Source of the DNA: Acidobacteriota bacterium
GTDB lineage: Bacteria; Acidobacteriota; Terriglobia; Bryobacterales; Bryobacteraceae
Assembly: GCA_018268715.1 (NCBI GenBank)
Contig: JAFDVZ010000030.1
Coordinates: 17,975-81,974 of the forward strand
Reading direction: 5' to 3'
DNA: 64,000 nt
This document shows positions 8,929 to 20,392 of the stretch, in pieces; position 1 is the stretch's first letter, and every line of letters starts with the position of its first letter. The notes under the pieces were generated by a model, which ran no database searches, was not told the origin of the DNA, and worked only from the letters and a program-made list of their open reading frames with translations. The position numbers were made by a program, and so were the translations under genes.

Positions 8929-11900
8929 GCGTCGATGACTCCCACTTGACAATCTTAAGGTCCAACACGCAGATCGAATAGATGACCGGCACCAATAACA
9001 ACGTGATGAAGGTGGCCGACATCAATCCGCCGATCTGGGCGTAACACATCGGCTCCCACAGCGGACCGCCGTGGGCGGCCAGGGGGAACAACGCGATCAC
9101 CGTCGCTCCGACTGTAATCAGCACCGGGCGCAATCGCATGATGCCGGCGTCGAGCACGGCCTGCTCAAACGGTTCGCCCTCCATGCGCTTTTCCTCGATG
9201 AAGTCGAACAGCACGATAATGTGACTGACGATAACTCCCACCAGGCTGACAATGCCGAGAAATCCCATGAAGCCGAACGGCGATCCCATGATCCACAACG
9301 CGAACAGGGCGCCCATGGCTCCGTAGGGGACCGCGGCGAAGACGATGAACGGCTTGATGGCGTTGTGGAATTGGAAGGCGAGGGCGACGAAGATCGCCAC
9401 CACGGAGATGGCCAGAACCTGAGTCAGGTTCTTGAACCCGGCCACCTGCTTTTCTTCTTCGCCGCCGATTTCCAGGCGGTATCCGGGGGGCAGCGTAGCT
9501 TCCAGGGCGTGTAGCTTGGGTTTGGCCGCCGTCATGATTTCCGAGGAGTAATAGCCGGGTTCGGGCACGGCCGAAACGGTGATGGTCCGGAATTGGTTCC
9601 GCCGGCGAATCACCTCGTTGCGCAGGCTGTAGTCGACGCGCGATATCTGCCGCAATGGCACTTTCTGAGAGCCGGTGTTCGAGAAGACGTAGAGGTTGTT
9701 CACCGAGTCGAGGCCGGAACGTTCATCGGCCCGGAGCCTCGCAACCACGGGTATCTGCTTGTCGCCTTCGCGGAGAGTGGTCACCGAATAGCCGTTAATT
9801 CCGGTGGCGGAAGAGGCGGCGACGTCCAGATTCGTGATGCCCGCCAGATTCGCTTTGTCCGAGTCGATGGCTAACTCGACGTTGAAGCGATCCTCGCCCC
9901 AGTCGTCGCGAATGCGGGCCGCTTGGGGAACTTCCTCGAAGATTTTCTTGACTCGATTGGCGATCTCCCGAAGAGCCGTGATGTCGCCTCCGGATATTCG
10001 CACGCCCACCGGCAGGCCGACAGCATCGCCCGTTTCCAACTGACGAACATCGATGCGCGCGCCGGCCACCTCACGACTCAGCCTGGCCTGTAACTCGTCG
10101 AGCAGCGCCGAGGTGTCGTGCTTGTCCTTAAACAGCAGCACGATTTGCGCGAAGTTCGGGTGCGTGGGCTCCGGCGCAAGCGAATACCAGAAGCGCGGCG
10201 CGCCTCCGCCGACGAAGGCGTTCATCGACTGAAGCGGCCGCTTGCGCTCTTCGGATAACTTCTGCGTGATCGCTTCCACTTCGAGCGCCGTGCGGTTGGA
10301 TGACTCGAACGAGGCGTCCTCGGGCAGGGCGATGTTGATGTAGGCGAGATAGGACAGGTCCTTGGGGAAGAACTGCTGCTTGAGGGTCTTGCCGATGTAG
10401 GCGCCCACCCCCAGCACGACGAAGGAGGCGAGCAGCGCCGCCCAGCGCCGGCGGATCAGAAATTGGCCGAAGCGGTAGTATTTCGCCGGGAAGCCCTGGC
10501 TGCGCCGTTCCTCGATCGTCGCCTCGCGCTTGGGCCGCAGCAGGTAATAGCCGAGCAGCGGAATGAAGGTCATCGACACGACTCGCGACGCCACCAGCGA
10601 GCATCCCATGACCACAGGCAGCGAATACAGGAACCGTCCCGTATTCCCGGGCAGGATCAGGAACGGCAGATAGGCGACGATGTTGGTCACCGTGGCGTAC
10701 ATGATGGCGGTGGCGAGTTTGGTCGGCCCCAGCCACGCCGCGATGCGCCTGGGCCAGCCTTCGGAGAGGTCGCGCTTGATGGCGTCGCCGGCCACCACGG
10801 GGTCGTCCACCAGCAGTCCCAGGGCGATGATCAGCGTCGCGATGGACACCTGTTGCAGGTCGACGCCCAGCGTGTACATCATGCCGAAGGTCATGAGGAG
10901 CGTGATGGGAATCGCCAGCGCCATCAACAGCGCCGAACGCCACTCCCAGAAGCCGATGAACGACACCACCACCACCAGCACGATGGCCTCATACAGGCTG
11001 CGCATGAAGAGTTCGATGTTCTCTTCCACCTGCTTGGGCTGATCGCTGGTGCGGGCGACGATCAGGTCCTTGGGAAGACGCGTCGCAAGGTCGGCGAGCG
11101 TTGAATCGACGGCCTCCTGGAACTTGTTGATCTGCTGTCCGGCGCCCATCTGGACGCTCAGGGTGACGGCGCGCGTGCGCTGCCATTGGCCCTTGTCGTC
11201 CTTCCACCGGTAGTAGGAAAGATAGCGCGGCGGATTGTCGTAATCGCGGGCGGTGTCCACCACGTCGCGCAGGTAGAGCGGCGCGCCGTAGGAGGTCGCG
11301 CCGACCGCTACATCGCCAATCTCCGAGACGCTGTGGAACTCGCCGGAAGGGTTGATGGAGACGTTCTTGCCGCTCAGGTCGATCTGTCCGCCGGCCACGG
11401 TGATGTTGCGGGCCTGCAGGATGTTCGGCAGGTTTTCGACGCGCAGCCCGTAGGAGGCCAGGCGTTCCTGTGAGTACAGCAGATAGACCTTTTCGGGCAG
11501 CACGCCGGAGCGAGTCACCTTGGCCACCAGCGGCGGCCCGTCCGGAGTCCGCTCCGTGGCTAGCAGCGACTTCTCCATCGCGTCGGTGAAGTTATCCAAT
11601 TCCCGATAACTGTACTTTTCGCCCGCCACGGCGGCTAACTTGGCGGGTAACTGCGCCAAGTCGCGCACGACGAACGGCTGCCAGGAGTCAGGGTGGAAGA
11701 CATAGGTCCGGAAGCGGTCCCGCATGAACTCCTGGAGCCGGGCGTAGATGGCGTTGTCGTCGGCCCCGGTCTCGGCGTCGATGCCGATGAACCCGGCGCC
11801 GCGAAGCAGGCGGATGTCGCGAGCCGCCCCACGGGGACGGACGTACTCGATGAACTGATTCGCCGCCAATTCCAGCAGGCGCTGGTCGATTCCGGTGGGA

Positions 11901-12490
11901 TGGCAGAACAGCAGCGAAACGCGCCTGGCGTCGCCCGGCGGCCGCACCTTGTTGATCGCCTCGCGGATGGCCTGCTCGCGCAGAGCGAGTTCGGCGGCGT
12001 CCGCCTTGGGGCTCGCGACGGTCAGCAGCAGGGTGGCGGTGTCGCCGAAGTCGCGGACGTAGTTAATGGGTCCCGCTCCTTGCGGCAGGGTGCGGATGGC
12101 CGCCAGCCGTCCGCCGATGTCGTCAAGGGTCTGGCCCGTCTCGCTCAGCCGGTCCGACAGCGTAATGGTGACCGTGGAGACGCTGCCGCGCGAGACCGAA
12201 TCGATGCGCGAGACGTTGGAATTCGACGCGATGGTTTGCTCAATGGCGCGCGTCACCAACTCCTCCACGCGCTCGGCGCTCGCGCCGGGCCAGGGAGTCA
12301 CCACCATGGCCTGTTTGGCGGGAATGTCGGGGTCCTTGCGCTGCGGCATCTTGAAGTAGCCGAACAGCCCCCACACGATGGTCCCAATCAGCAGGACCCA
12401 GGTGATGTGCGGGTTCTCCACCGAAAAGCGGGCGGTGTTTTTCAGATGCTCGACGCTCTTCGGATCGGGCGGCGCGTGGCCGGCGCTCAT
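8921..12490 (-). CDS. RND-family efflux transporter inner-membrane pump
   Basis: The 1189-residue protein has the AcrB-like layout: a first helix (ITWVLLIGTIVWGLFGYF), a large periplasmic porter domain, a helix bundle, a second porter domain and a final bundle. The proton-relay aspartates in helix 4 are conserved (GLLVDDP, about residues 562-563). In the later relay helix the usual Lys is not seen (VSLVGVIVSHIIVLFDF), as in many RND subgroups that are not HAE-1. It overlaps the adaptor gene by four bases and the downstream hydrolase by eight, so the operon runs TolC, adaptor, pump, hydrolase. The substrate is unknown: drugs, lipids or metabolites are all possible. Confidence 0.92.
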   Translation of the reverse strand: MSAGHAPPDPKSVEHLKNTARFSVENPHITWVLLIGTIVWGLFGYFKMPQRKDPDIPAKQAMVVTPWPGASAERVEELVTRAIEQTIASNSNVSRIDSVSRGSVSTVTITLSDRLSETGQTLDDIGGRLAAIRTLPQGAGPINYVRDFGDTATLLLTVASPKADAAELALREQAIREAINKVRPPGDARRVSLLFCHPTGIDQRLLELAANQFIEYVRPRGAARDIRLLRGAGFIGIDAETGADDNAIYARLQEFMRDRFRTYVFHPDSWQPFVVRDLAQLPAKLAAVAGEKYSYRELDNFTDAMEKSLLATERTPDGPPLVAKVTRSGVLPEKVYLLYSQERLASYGLRVENLPNILQARNITVAGGQIDLSGKNVSINPSGEFHSVSEIGDVAVGATSYGAPLYLRDVVDTARDYDNPPRYLSYYRWKDDKGQWQRTRAVTLSVQMGAGQQINKFQEAVDSTLADLATRLPKDLIVARTSDQPKQVEENIELFMRSLYEAIVLVVVVSFIGFWEWRSALLMALAIPITLLMTFGMMYTLGVDLQQVSIATLIIALGLLVDDPVVAGDAIKRDLSEGWPRRIAAWLGPTKLATAIMYATVTNIVAYLPFLILPGNTGRFLYSLPVVMGCSLVASRVVSMTFIPLLGYYLLRPKREATIEERRSQGFPAKYYRFGQFLIRRRWAALLASFVVLGVGAYIGKTLKQQFFPKDLSYLAYINIALPEDASFESSNRTALEVEAITQKLSEERKRPLQSMNAFVGGGAPRFWYSLAPEPTHPNFAQIVLLFKDKHDTSALLDELQARLSREVAGARIDVRQLETGDAVGLPVGVRISGGDITALREIANRVKKIFEEVPQAARIRDDWGEDRFNVELAIDSDKANLAGITNLDVAASSATGINGYSVTTLREGDKQIPVVARLRADERSGLDSVNNLYVFSNTGSQKVPLRQISRVDYSLRNEVIRRRNQFRTITVSAVPEPGYYSSEIMTAAKPKLHALEATLPPGYRLEIGGEEEKQVAGFKNLTQVLAISVVAIFVALAFQFHNAIKPFIVFAAVPYGAMGALFALWIMGSPFGFMGFLGIVSLVGVIVSHIIVLFDFIEEKRMEGEPFEQAVLDAGIMRLRPVLITVGATVIALFPLAAHGGPLWEPMCYAQIGGLMSATFITLLLVPVIYSICVLDLKIVKWESSTHE

Positions 12491-13671
12491 GGGATCACCT
12501 CGACCGTATCGCCTTCGGTGATCAGCGTGCCTCCCGTGCTGATGACGCGGTCCCCCTGATTGACGCCTGTCACCGCGATGTTCTCGCCGTAGGTGTCGCC
12601 GAGCTTCACCGCGCGCCGCCGCGCCTGCTTGCCCTCCACCACCATCACGGCGAATCCGCCGGACGATTCCGGATCGCGGACGATGGCCTTCAGCGGGACC
12701 ACCGTCACCGCCTTCGCCTCGCCCGATCCTCCAATGGTCACCGTCGCGATCATGCCCGGGCGCAGCTGCCCGCCGGCGTTGGCGATCGCCATCTCCACCT
12801 GAAACAGTCGCGTATTCGCATCCGCGGCGGCGGCGACCACCTGGACCACGCCCTTGAACGTCCGGTCGGGCAGCGCTTCGAGGAACAGCGGCACGCTGAC
12901 GCCCGGCCGCAGGCTGACGGCCAGGCGGTCCGGCACGCCGAACGACGCTTTCACCATCGCCGTGTCGGCCAGCACGAAGGCGGGCGTTCCCGGTCCCACC
13001 ATGCTGCCGATGTCGACGTTGCGCTGGAGGATCGACGCGGCGAAGGGCGCTTGAATGGCGGTGTCGGACTTGGCCAGGCTGGCGGTGGCGACGGCCGCTT
13101 CGGCGGTGTTGATGCGCGCTCCGACGCCGGCGATCTGCGAGCGCGCCGCCTCCACCTGCGCCCGCGTCGCGTCGAACTGCGCCTTGGCGCCGTCGTAATC
13201 GGTCTTGGTCAGGCTCTTGCGTTCGAACAGGAAGCGGGCGCGCTCGAAGTCGGCGGCGGCCTTGGCGGCGGCGGCCTCGGCTTGCGCCAGTTGGGCCTTG
13301 GCCGTATGCTCGCCCTGCCGCGCCTCGTTCAACTGGCCGGTAGCCTGGTTCACCTGCAGATCGTAATCCTTCTCGCGCAGGCGAGCGAGCACAGTTCCCT
13401 CGGGCACCGTGTCGCCGGGTTCGAGATTCCGTTGACGTCCGTCGGCGCCGTTCACTCGATAGATGTCGGCGACGTAGCCGCCCAGACGGAACGCCAGGTT
13501 CACTGTGCGGTTGGGCAGGATGGAGGCGGAGTAGCGCTCGCCGCTGTGCGGCGTGAACAGCTCCACGGTGGTGACGTGCACCGGCGTGGGCGGCTTATCC
13601 GGTTTCGGCGCTTCCTGCCGGCACGCGGCCAATGCAAACGTCAGAAACAGAATGAGAGCGGTGCGTTTCAT
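12487..13671 (-). CDS. RND efflux periplasmic adaptor (MFP/HlyD-like lipoprotein)
   Basis: The 394-residue protein begins with a lipoprotein signal and lipobox (LAAC, Cys17), so it is anchored to the inner membrane. It has the membrane-fusion-protein order: beta-barrel and lipoyl half-motifs, a long Ala/Gln-rich coiled-coil hairpin (around residues 95-185), a second lipoyl half (IQAPFAASILQRNVDIGSMV) and a C-terminal membrane-proximal domain. It would bridge the RND pump and the TolC channel. Four-base overlaps on both sides (with TolC at 13668 and the pump at 12490) show tight translational coupling. Confidence 0.93.
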   Translation of the reverse strand: MKRTALILFLTFALAACRQEAPKPDKPPTPVHVTTVELFTPHSGERYSASILPNRTVNLAFRLGGYVADIYRVNGADGRQRNLEPGDTVPEGTVLARLREKDYDLQVNQATGQLNEARQGEHTAKAQLAQAEAAAAKAAADFERARFLFERKSLTKTDYDGAKAQFDATRAQVEAARSQIAGVGARINTAEAAVATASLAKSDTAIQAPFAASILQRNVDIGSMVGPGTPAFVLADTAMVKASFGVPDRLAVSLRPGVSVPLFLEALPDRTFKGVVQVVAAAADANTRLFQVEMAIANAGGQLRPGMIATVTIGGSGEAKAVTVVPLKAIVRDPESSGGFAVMVVEGKQARRRAVKLGDTYGENIAVTGVNQGDRVISTGGTLITEGDTVEVIP

Positions 13672-14996
13672 TGATCCTCTCCCAATGCGCGTTCGAATTC
13701 AGCCTTGGCCGTCCAATATGCGGCCAGCGCCTGCTGCGAATTCGCGGCCGCCTGTTCGAGCTTCGCCTGCGCTTCCAGCACGTCCTTGAGCAGCGACGCC
13801 CGCACCTGGTAGCGATCCTTGGCGACGCGCAAGCCTTCGGCGGCGGTGCGTCGCGCCAGTTCCGCGACGTTCAACTGCCCGCGGGCCTGGCGAAGCTGGC
13901 GGAACTTATCGTTCACGTCGATGACGATCAGGCTTTCGGCGTCCCGTGCGCCATTGGCGGCCTGTTCGGCGACATCGCGCTTTTCGGCCAGTTCGTACTT
14001 CTTACGATTCCAGTCCCAAACCTCCCAGGACATGCTCACGCCGACGCTGCTGAAGTGGCTGGGGATGAACTGGTTGAAGTTCACCAGCGTGACGTGGTTG
14101 AAGTCGGCGGAGATGTCGGGGATGTACTCGGAGCGCTTGGCGCGGACGTCGGACTGAGCCGCCTCGACGCGCAGCCGGGCCTGTCGGACCTCGGGCCGCA
14201 TCTCGAGGGCGCGCTTGCGGGCCAGGGCGATGTCGGCCTCGAACTCGGACGCCGGTCCGATCGACGTCACCGTGAACTCGCTCAGCACGTCGCGCCCGAG
14301 CAACTGGTTCAACTGCTCCTTGGCGGTGGCCTGTTGATCCTCGAGCGTGATGCGCGTCTGCTCGGTCTTGGCCAGGTTCGTCTGCACCGCCAGCGCGTCG
14401 GATTCGAGAGCCGCCTGCTGCTTCACGTAATCCGACGTCATGCGGTCCAGCTCCTTATATAACGCCAGCGTCTGGCGGACGGCGGCGAGCGAGCTGTCGA
14501 ACTGCTGGATGCCGTAATACAGCTTGCGGACGTTGCGAACCACGTCGAGACGTTGCTGGCGGCCCTGTTCCTCGGCGATGCGCGTATTCAGCTTGAGCGT
14601 CGCGATGTTCAGGCGGATGCGCCGGATGGTGGTGAGCGGCTGCTGGAGGCGCGCGATCATGATCGCGGTCGGCTGAAGCGGCGTGCTGACCTTCACGTCC
14701 TCCGCCGGCACCGGGCCGATGCCGGGGAAGACGCCCAGCAAGCCGCGATTGAAGGTGAAGTCGAAGGATTGCAGTTGCTGCGAGCCGAGAACGTAGAGGT
14801 TCAATCCGGGATACAGCCGCGTCCGGACCTGCGCTACCTTGCTATTCGCCTTCGATACGTCGAGCAGCGCGTTCCGAATCGAGCGGTTCTGTTTGAGGGC
14901 CAGTTGGACGGCCTGTTCGAGCGTCAACTCCTCGGCCCGGAGGGAAGCGGCGAGCAAAATGAGGCAGGCCGGTTGGAGCCACCGTGTCAATGTCAT
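13668..14996 (-). CDS. TolC-family outer-membrane efflux channel
   Basis: The 442-residue protein has a signal peptide ending near LRAEELTLEQAV, followed by two repeats of the OEP/TolC type. Each contains a long amphipathic coiled-coil region rich in Ala, Gln and Arg (for example around residues 130-210 and 350-430) and a short beta segment. It is the first gene of the tripartite efflux operon and overlaps the adaptor gene by four bases. A gap of 70 bases separates it from the MacB-like permease at 15067, so it may have its own promoter or be read through from upstream. Confidence 0.92.
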   Translation of the reverse strand: MTLTRWLQPACLILLAASLRAEELTLEQAVQLALKQNRSIRNALLDVSKANSKVAQVRTRLYPGLNLYVLGSQQLQSFDFTFNRGLLGVFPGIGPVPAEDVKVSTPLQPTAIMIARLQQPLTTIRRIRLNIATLKLNTRIAEEQGRQQRLDVVRNVRKLYYGIQQFDSSLAAVRQTLALYKELDRMTSDYVKQQAALESDALAVQTNLAKTEQTRITLEDQQATAKEQLNQLLGRDVLSEFTVTSIGPASEFEADIALARKRALEMRPEVRQARLRVEAAQSDVRAKRSEYIPDISADFNHVTLVNFNQFIPSHFSSVGVSMSWEVWDWNRKKYELAEKRDVAEQAANGARDAESLIVIDVNDKFRQLRQARGQLNVAELARRTAAEGLRVAKDRYQVRASLLKDVLEAQAKLEQAAANSQQALAAYWTAKAEFERALGEDQ

Positions 14997-15066
14997 TCGG
15001 GTAAGCGCCCTTTATCCGAATTTTGAGCGTAGGCAAGTATAACACGGCCCCGGCGCCGCGCCGATC

Positions 15067-16331
15067 CTATTCGTAACGCAGGGCTTCCACTGGATCCAGG
15101 CGCGAGGCCTTCACCGCTGGCCACACTCCGAAGAACACTCCAATGGCCACCGAAACGGTGAAGCCTGTGACCACCGCCCACGTGGGGACGGAGGACTTGA
15201 GCGACGGCGCGATCAGGCTGACCACCAGCGTCACCAGGATCGAGAATGCGATGCCCAGCATGCCTCCCGCTCCGGTCAGCGCCACCGCCTCGCTGAGAAA
15301 CTGCATGACGATGTCTCCGCGCCGCGCGCCCAGCGCCTTGCGGACGCCGATTTCGCGCGTGCGTTCGGTGACGCTCACCAGCATGATATTCATCACGCCG
15401 ATGCCTCCCACCAGCAGGCCCAGGCCCGAGATGGCGATGGAGATCATGATGATCATGCCGGTGATCTTGTTGAAGTTCTCGATGATCGAGTCCGCCGTGG
15501 AGATGGAGAAGTCGTCATCCTCGCCGCGCGGCGTGTGGCGAAGGCGGCGCAGGGCGTTGCGGATCTCCTCGATGGCGTCGACGCGCAGGCCGGGCCGGGC
15601 CTTGGCGGTGATGAAGTAGTTCTCCGATTGCGGATAGCGGACGCGCGCCGTTTCAAGTGGAATCAGCACTTGACGGTCCAGTCCGTTCTCGCCGAAAAAG
15701 CCGCCCTTGGCCGGAGCGAAGACGCCGATCACGGTGTACTCGGCGCCGTCGATCATCATGGCGCGGCCGATTGAGGCGCCGTCCGGGAACAGGGCGTCGG
15801 CCAGGCTCGATCCGATGCAGGCCACGCGTTGGGCGCGGTTGGCCTCCTCCGGCGTGAAGACGCGGCCGGCGCGAAGCTCCCGCGGCGACATATTAAAGAG
15901 GTTGGCGGTCTGGCCGGACAGCGACATGTTGTCGGACTCAAAGCCCGGCACCTTGGCCGAAAAGACCTGGCCCGATTTCGGCATGATGAAAACGCTGGCG
16001 CCGACATCCTCGATGCTGCGCACATTGGCCTTCAGGTAGTCGGCGTATTCGGGCCGCAGTTGTTTCCGCTTCAGTTCCTTCGGGCGGGCCTGGGCGCCGC
16101 CGGGATCGCCGCTGACGCGCGCGATGAAGATATTGTCCGGGCCGAATTCGAGGAAGAAGTCCTCGATTCCCTTGCGCAGTCCCGCGAGCAACGATGCGAC
16201 GGTGACCACCGTGGTGATGCCGATGACGATGCCGAGAATGGTCAGGCCGGAGCGGAACTTGTGCGCCCACACCTGGTCGAGCGACATCTTGAGCGTCGCC
16301 AGGAAGCCGATCCGCATGGTGGTTGGGGCGA

Positions 16332-16335
<4 letters not shown>
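15067..16335 (-). CDS. MacB-like ABC transporter permease (second of two)
   Basis: The 422-residue protein has the MacB/FtsX-type layout: one N-terminal helix (FRSGLTILGIVIGITTVVTV), a large periplasmic domain of about 220 residues, then three C-terminal helices. The segment NIMLVSVTERTREIGVRKALGARRGDI is the typical loop before helix 3, and the C-terminus ends SRLDPVEALRYE. I chose the ATG at 16335, which overlaps the upstream permease stop (ATGA); an upstream in-frame start at 16392 lies inside that gene. No nucleotide-binding domain is fused or adjacent. The pair probably forms a heterodimer that needs an ATPase encoded elsewhere, perhaps the LolD-like one at 20737. Confidence 0.88.
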
Positions 16336-17579
<1,244 letters not shown>

Positions 17580-17680
17580 GTTGGATGTTCGACCGGGCTG
17601 TTATCAGTTTAGCGTGGCGCGCCTTGAACCCGATAGTCGCGGCCATGCGGAAGGCCGGTCCTGTAGTACCCTTCGAGTGC

Positions 17681-19912
17681 ATGGCCGATTTCGTGAAATG
17701 GCTGCGCCGGTATCTGCCGAATACGCCGAGGGAGCCCGATGAATCGGCCGCGGAGATCGTGACGGCGATCCGCCGCCGGCGCGACGCGTTGGCCGGCCTC
17801 GCGGACTCCGACATCGAGTCGGCGGCTCGCGCCTTGCGTGGCCCCGACGCCGCGCCGGTCATCGAGTGTTTCGCGCTGGCCGTCGAGGCCATCCGGCGGC
17901 GGCTGGGCCTGGACCTCTTCGACGTCCAGATTGTAGGCGCGCTCGCCATGCACCACGGCGCCATCGCCGAAATGCAGACGGGCGAAGGCAAGACCGTCGC
18001 CGCCGTGTTGACCGTGTTCGCCAACGCCCTTTCCGGCAAAGGCGTGCAAGTATGGACCGCCAACGATTACCTGGCTCGTCGCGACGCGGCCTGGATGGGG
18101 CCGGCGTATCGGATGTTGGGGTTGAGCGTCGGCTGCGTGCAGCAAGGTTCGACTCGCGAGGAACGGCGTACGGCGTACGCATGGGACGTGACCTATGAGA
18201 CGGCCAACGAAGCGGGCTTCGATTTCCTGCGCGATCAACTCGCGCTCGAACCGTCCGATTGCGTGCAGCGCGACTACGCCTTCGTCCTGATCGACGAGGC
18301 CGATTCGATCCTGATCGACGAGGCCCGCATCCCGTTGGTGATCGCCGGTGAAGGCGCCGCGCCGGCCGATCTGGCTCGCGCCATGGCGCGCCTGGCGGCG
18401 GGCTTCCGCCTGGGGCTCGACTACCTGATCGATGAGTACGGCCGGAACGTGGACCTCACCGACGCCGGGATCGCGAAGGTGGAGGCCACCATGGGCTGCG
18501 GCAGCCTGTTTGAGCCGCGCAACCTGCGCGTGTTCACCGCCGCCCAGGACGCCGTCCACGCGCAGGCGTTTCTGAAGCGCGACATTGACTACATCGTGCG
18601 CGACGGCGCCATCGGCCTCATCGACGAGTTCAAGGGGCGTGTCGCGCAGGACCGTCGTTGGCCGGCCGGGTTGCAGACGGCGCTCGAAGCCAAGGAAGGG
18701 TTGCCGCTCCGTAAGCAGGGGCGCATCCTCGGCTCCATCACGCTGCAAAGCCTGGTGCGGATGTTTCCAAGGGTCTGCGGGATGACGGGCACCGCGGCCA
18801 CTCAATTGGACGAATTCCGCGGCATGTACGGATTGGAGGTGGTCGTCATTCCGACCAACCGGCCCGTCATCCGCGACGACTATCCGGACGTGATCTTCGC
18901 CGACAAACTATCGAAGGAGCGCGTCGTGACCGAGGAGATCGTGGAGGCTCACGCCGCGGGCCGCCCGGTTCTGATCGGTACGGCGAGCGTCGAGGAGAGC
19001 GAGCGGCTGAGCATGCGTCTGGAGCGCGCCGGCGTCCCCCACCAGGTGCTCAACGCGCGCAACGACGAGGCCGAGGCGGCCATTGTCGCCCGCGCCGGGA
19101 GCGAAGGCGCGGTGACGGTGTCGACGAACATGGCGGGGCGTGGCGCCGACATTCCACTCGGTTCCGACCGCGTGCGCGAACTCGGCGGCCTGTACGTGAT
19201 CGGGCTGAACAAGCATGAGGCGCGGCGCATCGACTTCCAACTGCGTGGCCGCTCCGGCCGCCAGGGCGATCCCGGATCCTCGCGGTTTTTCGTCAGCCTG
19301 GACGACGATCTGATGGCCCGTTACGGCGTCCGCCAGGCGCTGGGCTTCGACCCGGGATTGTTGCCGCCCGGCGTCCCGGCGCGCGACCCGCGCGTGAGGC
19401 GGGCCGTCGAAAGCGTGCAGCGGCTGGTGGAGGGGCAGAACCTCGAGATCCGGCGAACGTTGTGGAAGTACGACGGGCTGGTGGACCAGCATCGTCGGGA
19501 GATGCATCAGCGGCGCAAGGCGGTGCTGCACCGCGTGGCGATGGGCCTCGACGGCGAGCCCATGAGTGAACTCGAACGCCGCATCACGTTAATTAAGATC
19601 GACGACCTGTGGTCGGACTACCTGGCGGCGATCGCCGAATTGAAGGGCGGCATCCACTGGGAGTCGTGGGCCGGAAAGGATCCCCTCCACACCTTCCTTA
19701 CGCGCGCCAACGAGATTTACGACGAGGTCTGCGAGCGCATCGCTGAGGAGGTGCGGGAGACCCTCGAGCAGCCCTCCGGCGCCGCCATCGAGGACGCCTT
19801 CGACCGGTCCGCGACCTGGACCTACCTGATCAACGACCAGCCATTCGGGACCCTGGCTGAGCGCTGGGCCAAGGCGGTAGGGAATCGCATCAAGGCGATG
19901 CTGGCCGGTTGA
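17681..19912 (+). CDS. Short SecA-like preprotein translocase ATPase
   Basis: The 743-residue protein carries the SecA motor motifs: Walker A MQTGEGKT (98-105), YETANEAGFDFLRD, DEAD-type Walker B LIDEADS (203-209) followed by LIDEARIP, RILGSITLQSL, CGMTGTA, STNMAGRGADI and QLRGRSGRQGDPGSS. It lacks the C-terminal linker and zinc-binding tail of housekeeping SecA (usually 850-950 residues) and ends soon after the helical scaffold region. The ATG at 17681 is preferred; the frame is open to 17585 but those extra residues look non-coding. It is probably a SecA2-like accessory motor, not the essential SecA. It is divergent from two MacB-like permeases and convergent with a small unknown gene. Confidence 0.85.
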   Translation: MADFVKWLRRYLPNTPREPDESAAEIVTAIRRRRDALAGLADSDIESAARALRGPDAAPVIECFALAVEAIRRRLGLDLFDVQIVGALAMHHGAIAEMQTGEGKTVAAVLTVFANALSGKGVQVWTANDYLARRDAAWMGPAYRMLGLSVGCVQQGSTREERRTAYAWDVTYETANEAGFDFLRDQLALEPSDCVQRDYAFVLIDEADSILIDEARIPLVIAGEGAAPADLARAMARLAAGFRLGLDYLIDEYGRNVDLTDAGIAKVEATMGCGSLFEPRNLRVFTAAQDAVHAQAFLKRDIDYIVRDGAIGLIDEFKGRVAQDRRWPAGLQTALEAKEGLPLRKQGRILGSITLQSLVRMFPRVCGMTGTAATQLDEFRGMYGLEVVVIPTNRPVIRDDYPDVIFADKLSKERVVTEEIVEAHAAGRPVLIGTASVEESERLSMRLERAGVPHQVLNARNDEAEAAIVARAGSEGAVTVSTNMAGRGADIPLGSDRVRELGGLYVIGLNKHEARRIDFQLRGRSGRQGDPGSSRFFVSLDDDLMARYGVRQALGFDPGLLPPGVPARDPRVRRAVESVQRLVEGQNLEIRRTLWKYDGLVDQHRREMHQRRKAVLHRVAMGLDGEPMSELERRITLIKIDDLWSDYLAAIAELKGGIHWESWAGKDPLHTFLTRANEIYDEVCERIAEEVRETLEQPSGAAIEDAFDRSATWTYLINDQPFGTLAERWAKAVGNRIKAMLAG

Positions 19913-19921
19913 GCGGTCCGT

Positions 19922-20392
19922 TCAAGCGGCCCGATCGGGGCTGGCCGGCAGGCCTTGGCCGTGTGGATGTCGTGGCGATTCGGTGTTCCGTCGGGCAAAG
20001 CCGCAGCAGGGCGCCGCTTCCGTGACGTGCGTCGGAAATCCGATGCGGCGCGCCAATAGCACCGCGCGTTCGCAAATCGCCCGCGCCGTTCCGAGACTCG
20101 GCCGCCGCAGCTTGCGCAAATGCGAGCGAACCTGTTCGGTGGCGAGCGGGTCACACACATAGTCCGCCATTTCGGGCAGCGTCCGTAATACCTCTTCCGC
20201 CACTACAAGACACAACTCCGCGTCACTTAGGTCGAATGGTTGGCCTGACAGCGGATTGGGCTGGGTCGCGATCTCCATGACGCCGGTACTTATATCTAAC
20301 CCGAGTTGCCCGTTGCCAACAAGAGTCTGATTCGCGATTCCACCGAAATTACCGGTTACTGAAGGCGAATGGAACGGAAATACTACTAACAT
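19922..20392 (-). CDS. Hypothetical protein, possibly real
   Basis: An open frame of 156 residues from the ATG at 20392 (the frame extends upstream to a TTG at 20485). The middle (LSDAELCLVVAEEVLRTLP...) reads like a natural helical protein, with acidic and hydrophobic periodicity unlike the Arg/Ala/Gly-rich shadow frames elsewhere. The N-terminal 40 residues are Gly/Asn/Thr rich, and a CC pair lies near the C-terminus. There is no recognisable family and no clear ribosome binding site. It ends nine bases from the convergent SecA-like gene. The coding call is tentative and no function is proposed. Confidence 0.4.
   Translation of the reverse strand: MLVVFPFHSPSVTGNFGGIANQTLVGNGQLGLDISTGVMEIATQPNPLSGQPFDLSDAELCLVVAEEVLRTLPEMADYVCDPLATEQVRSHLRKLRRPSLGTARAICERAVLLARRIGFPTHVTEAAPCCGFARRNTESPRHPHGQGLPASPDRAA

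Noticed and set aside
17585..17680. Upstream extension of the SecA-like gene to 17585
   Set aside because: The extra 32 residues lack similarity to SecA N-termini, and the region should hold the divergent promoters.
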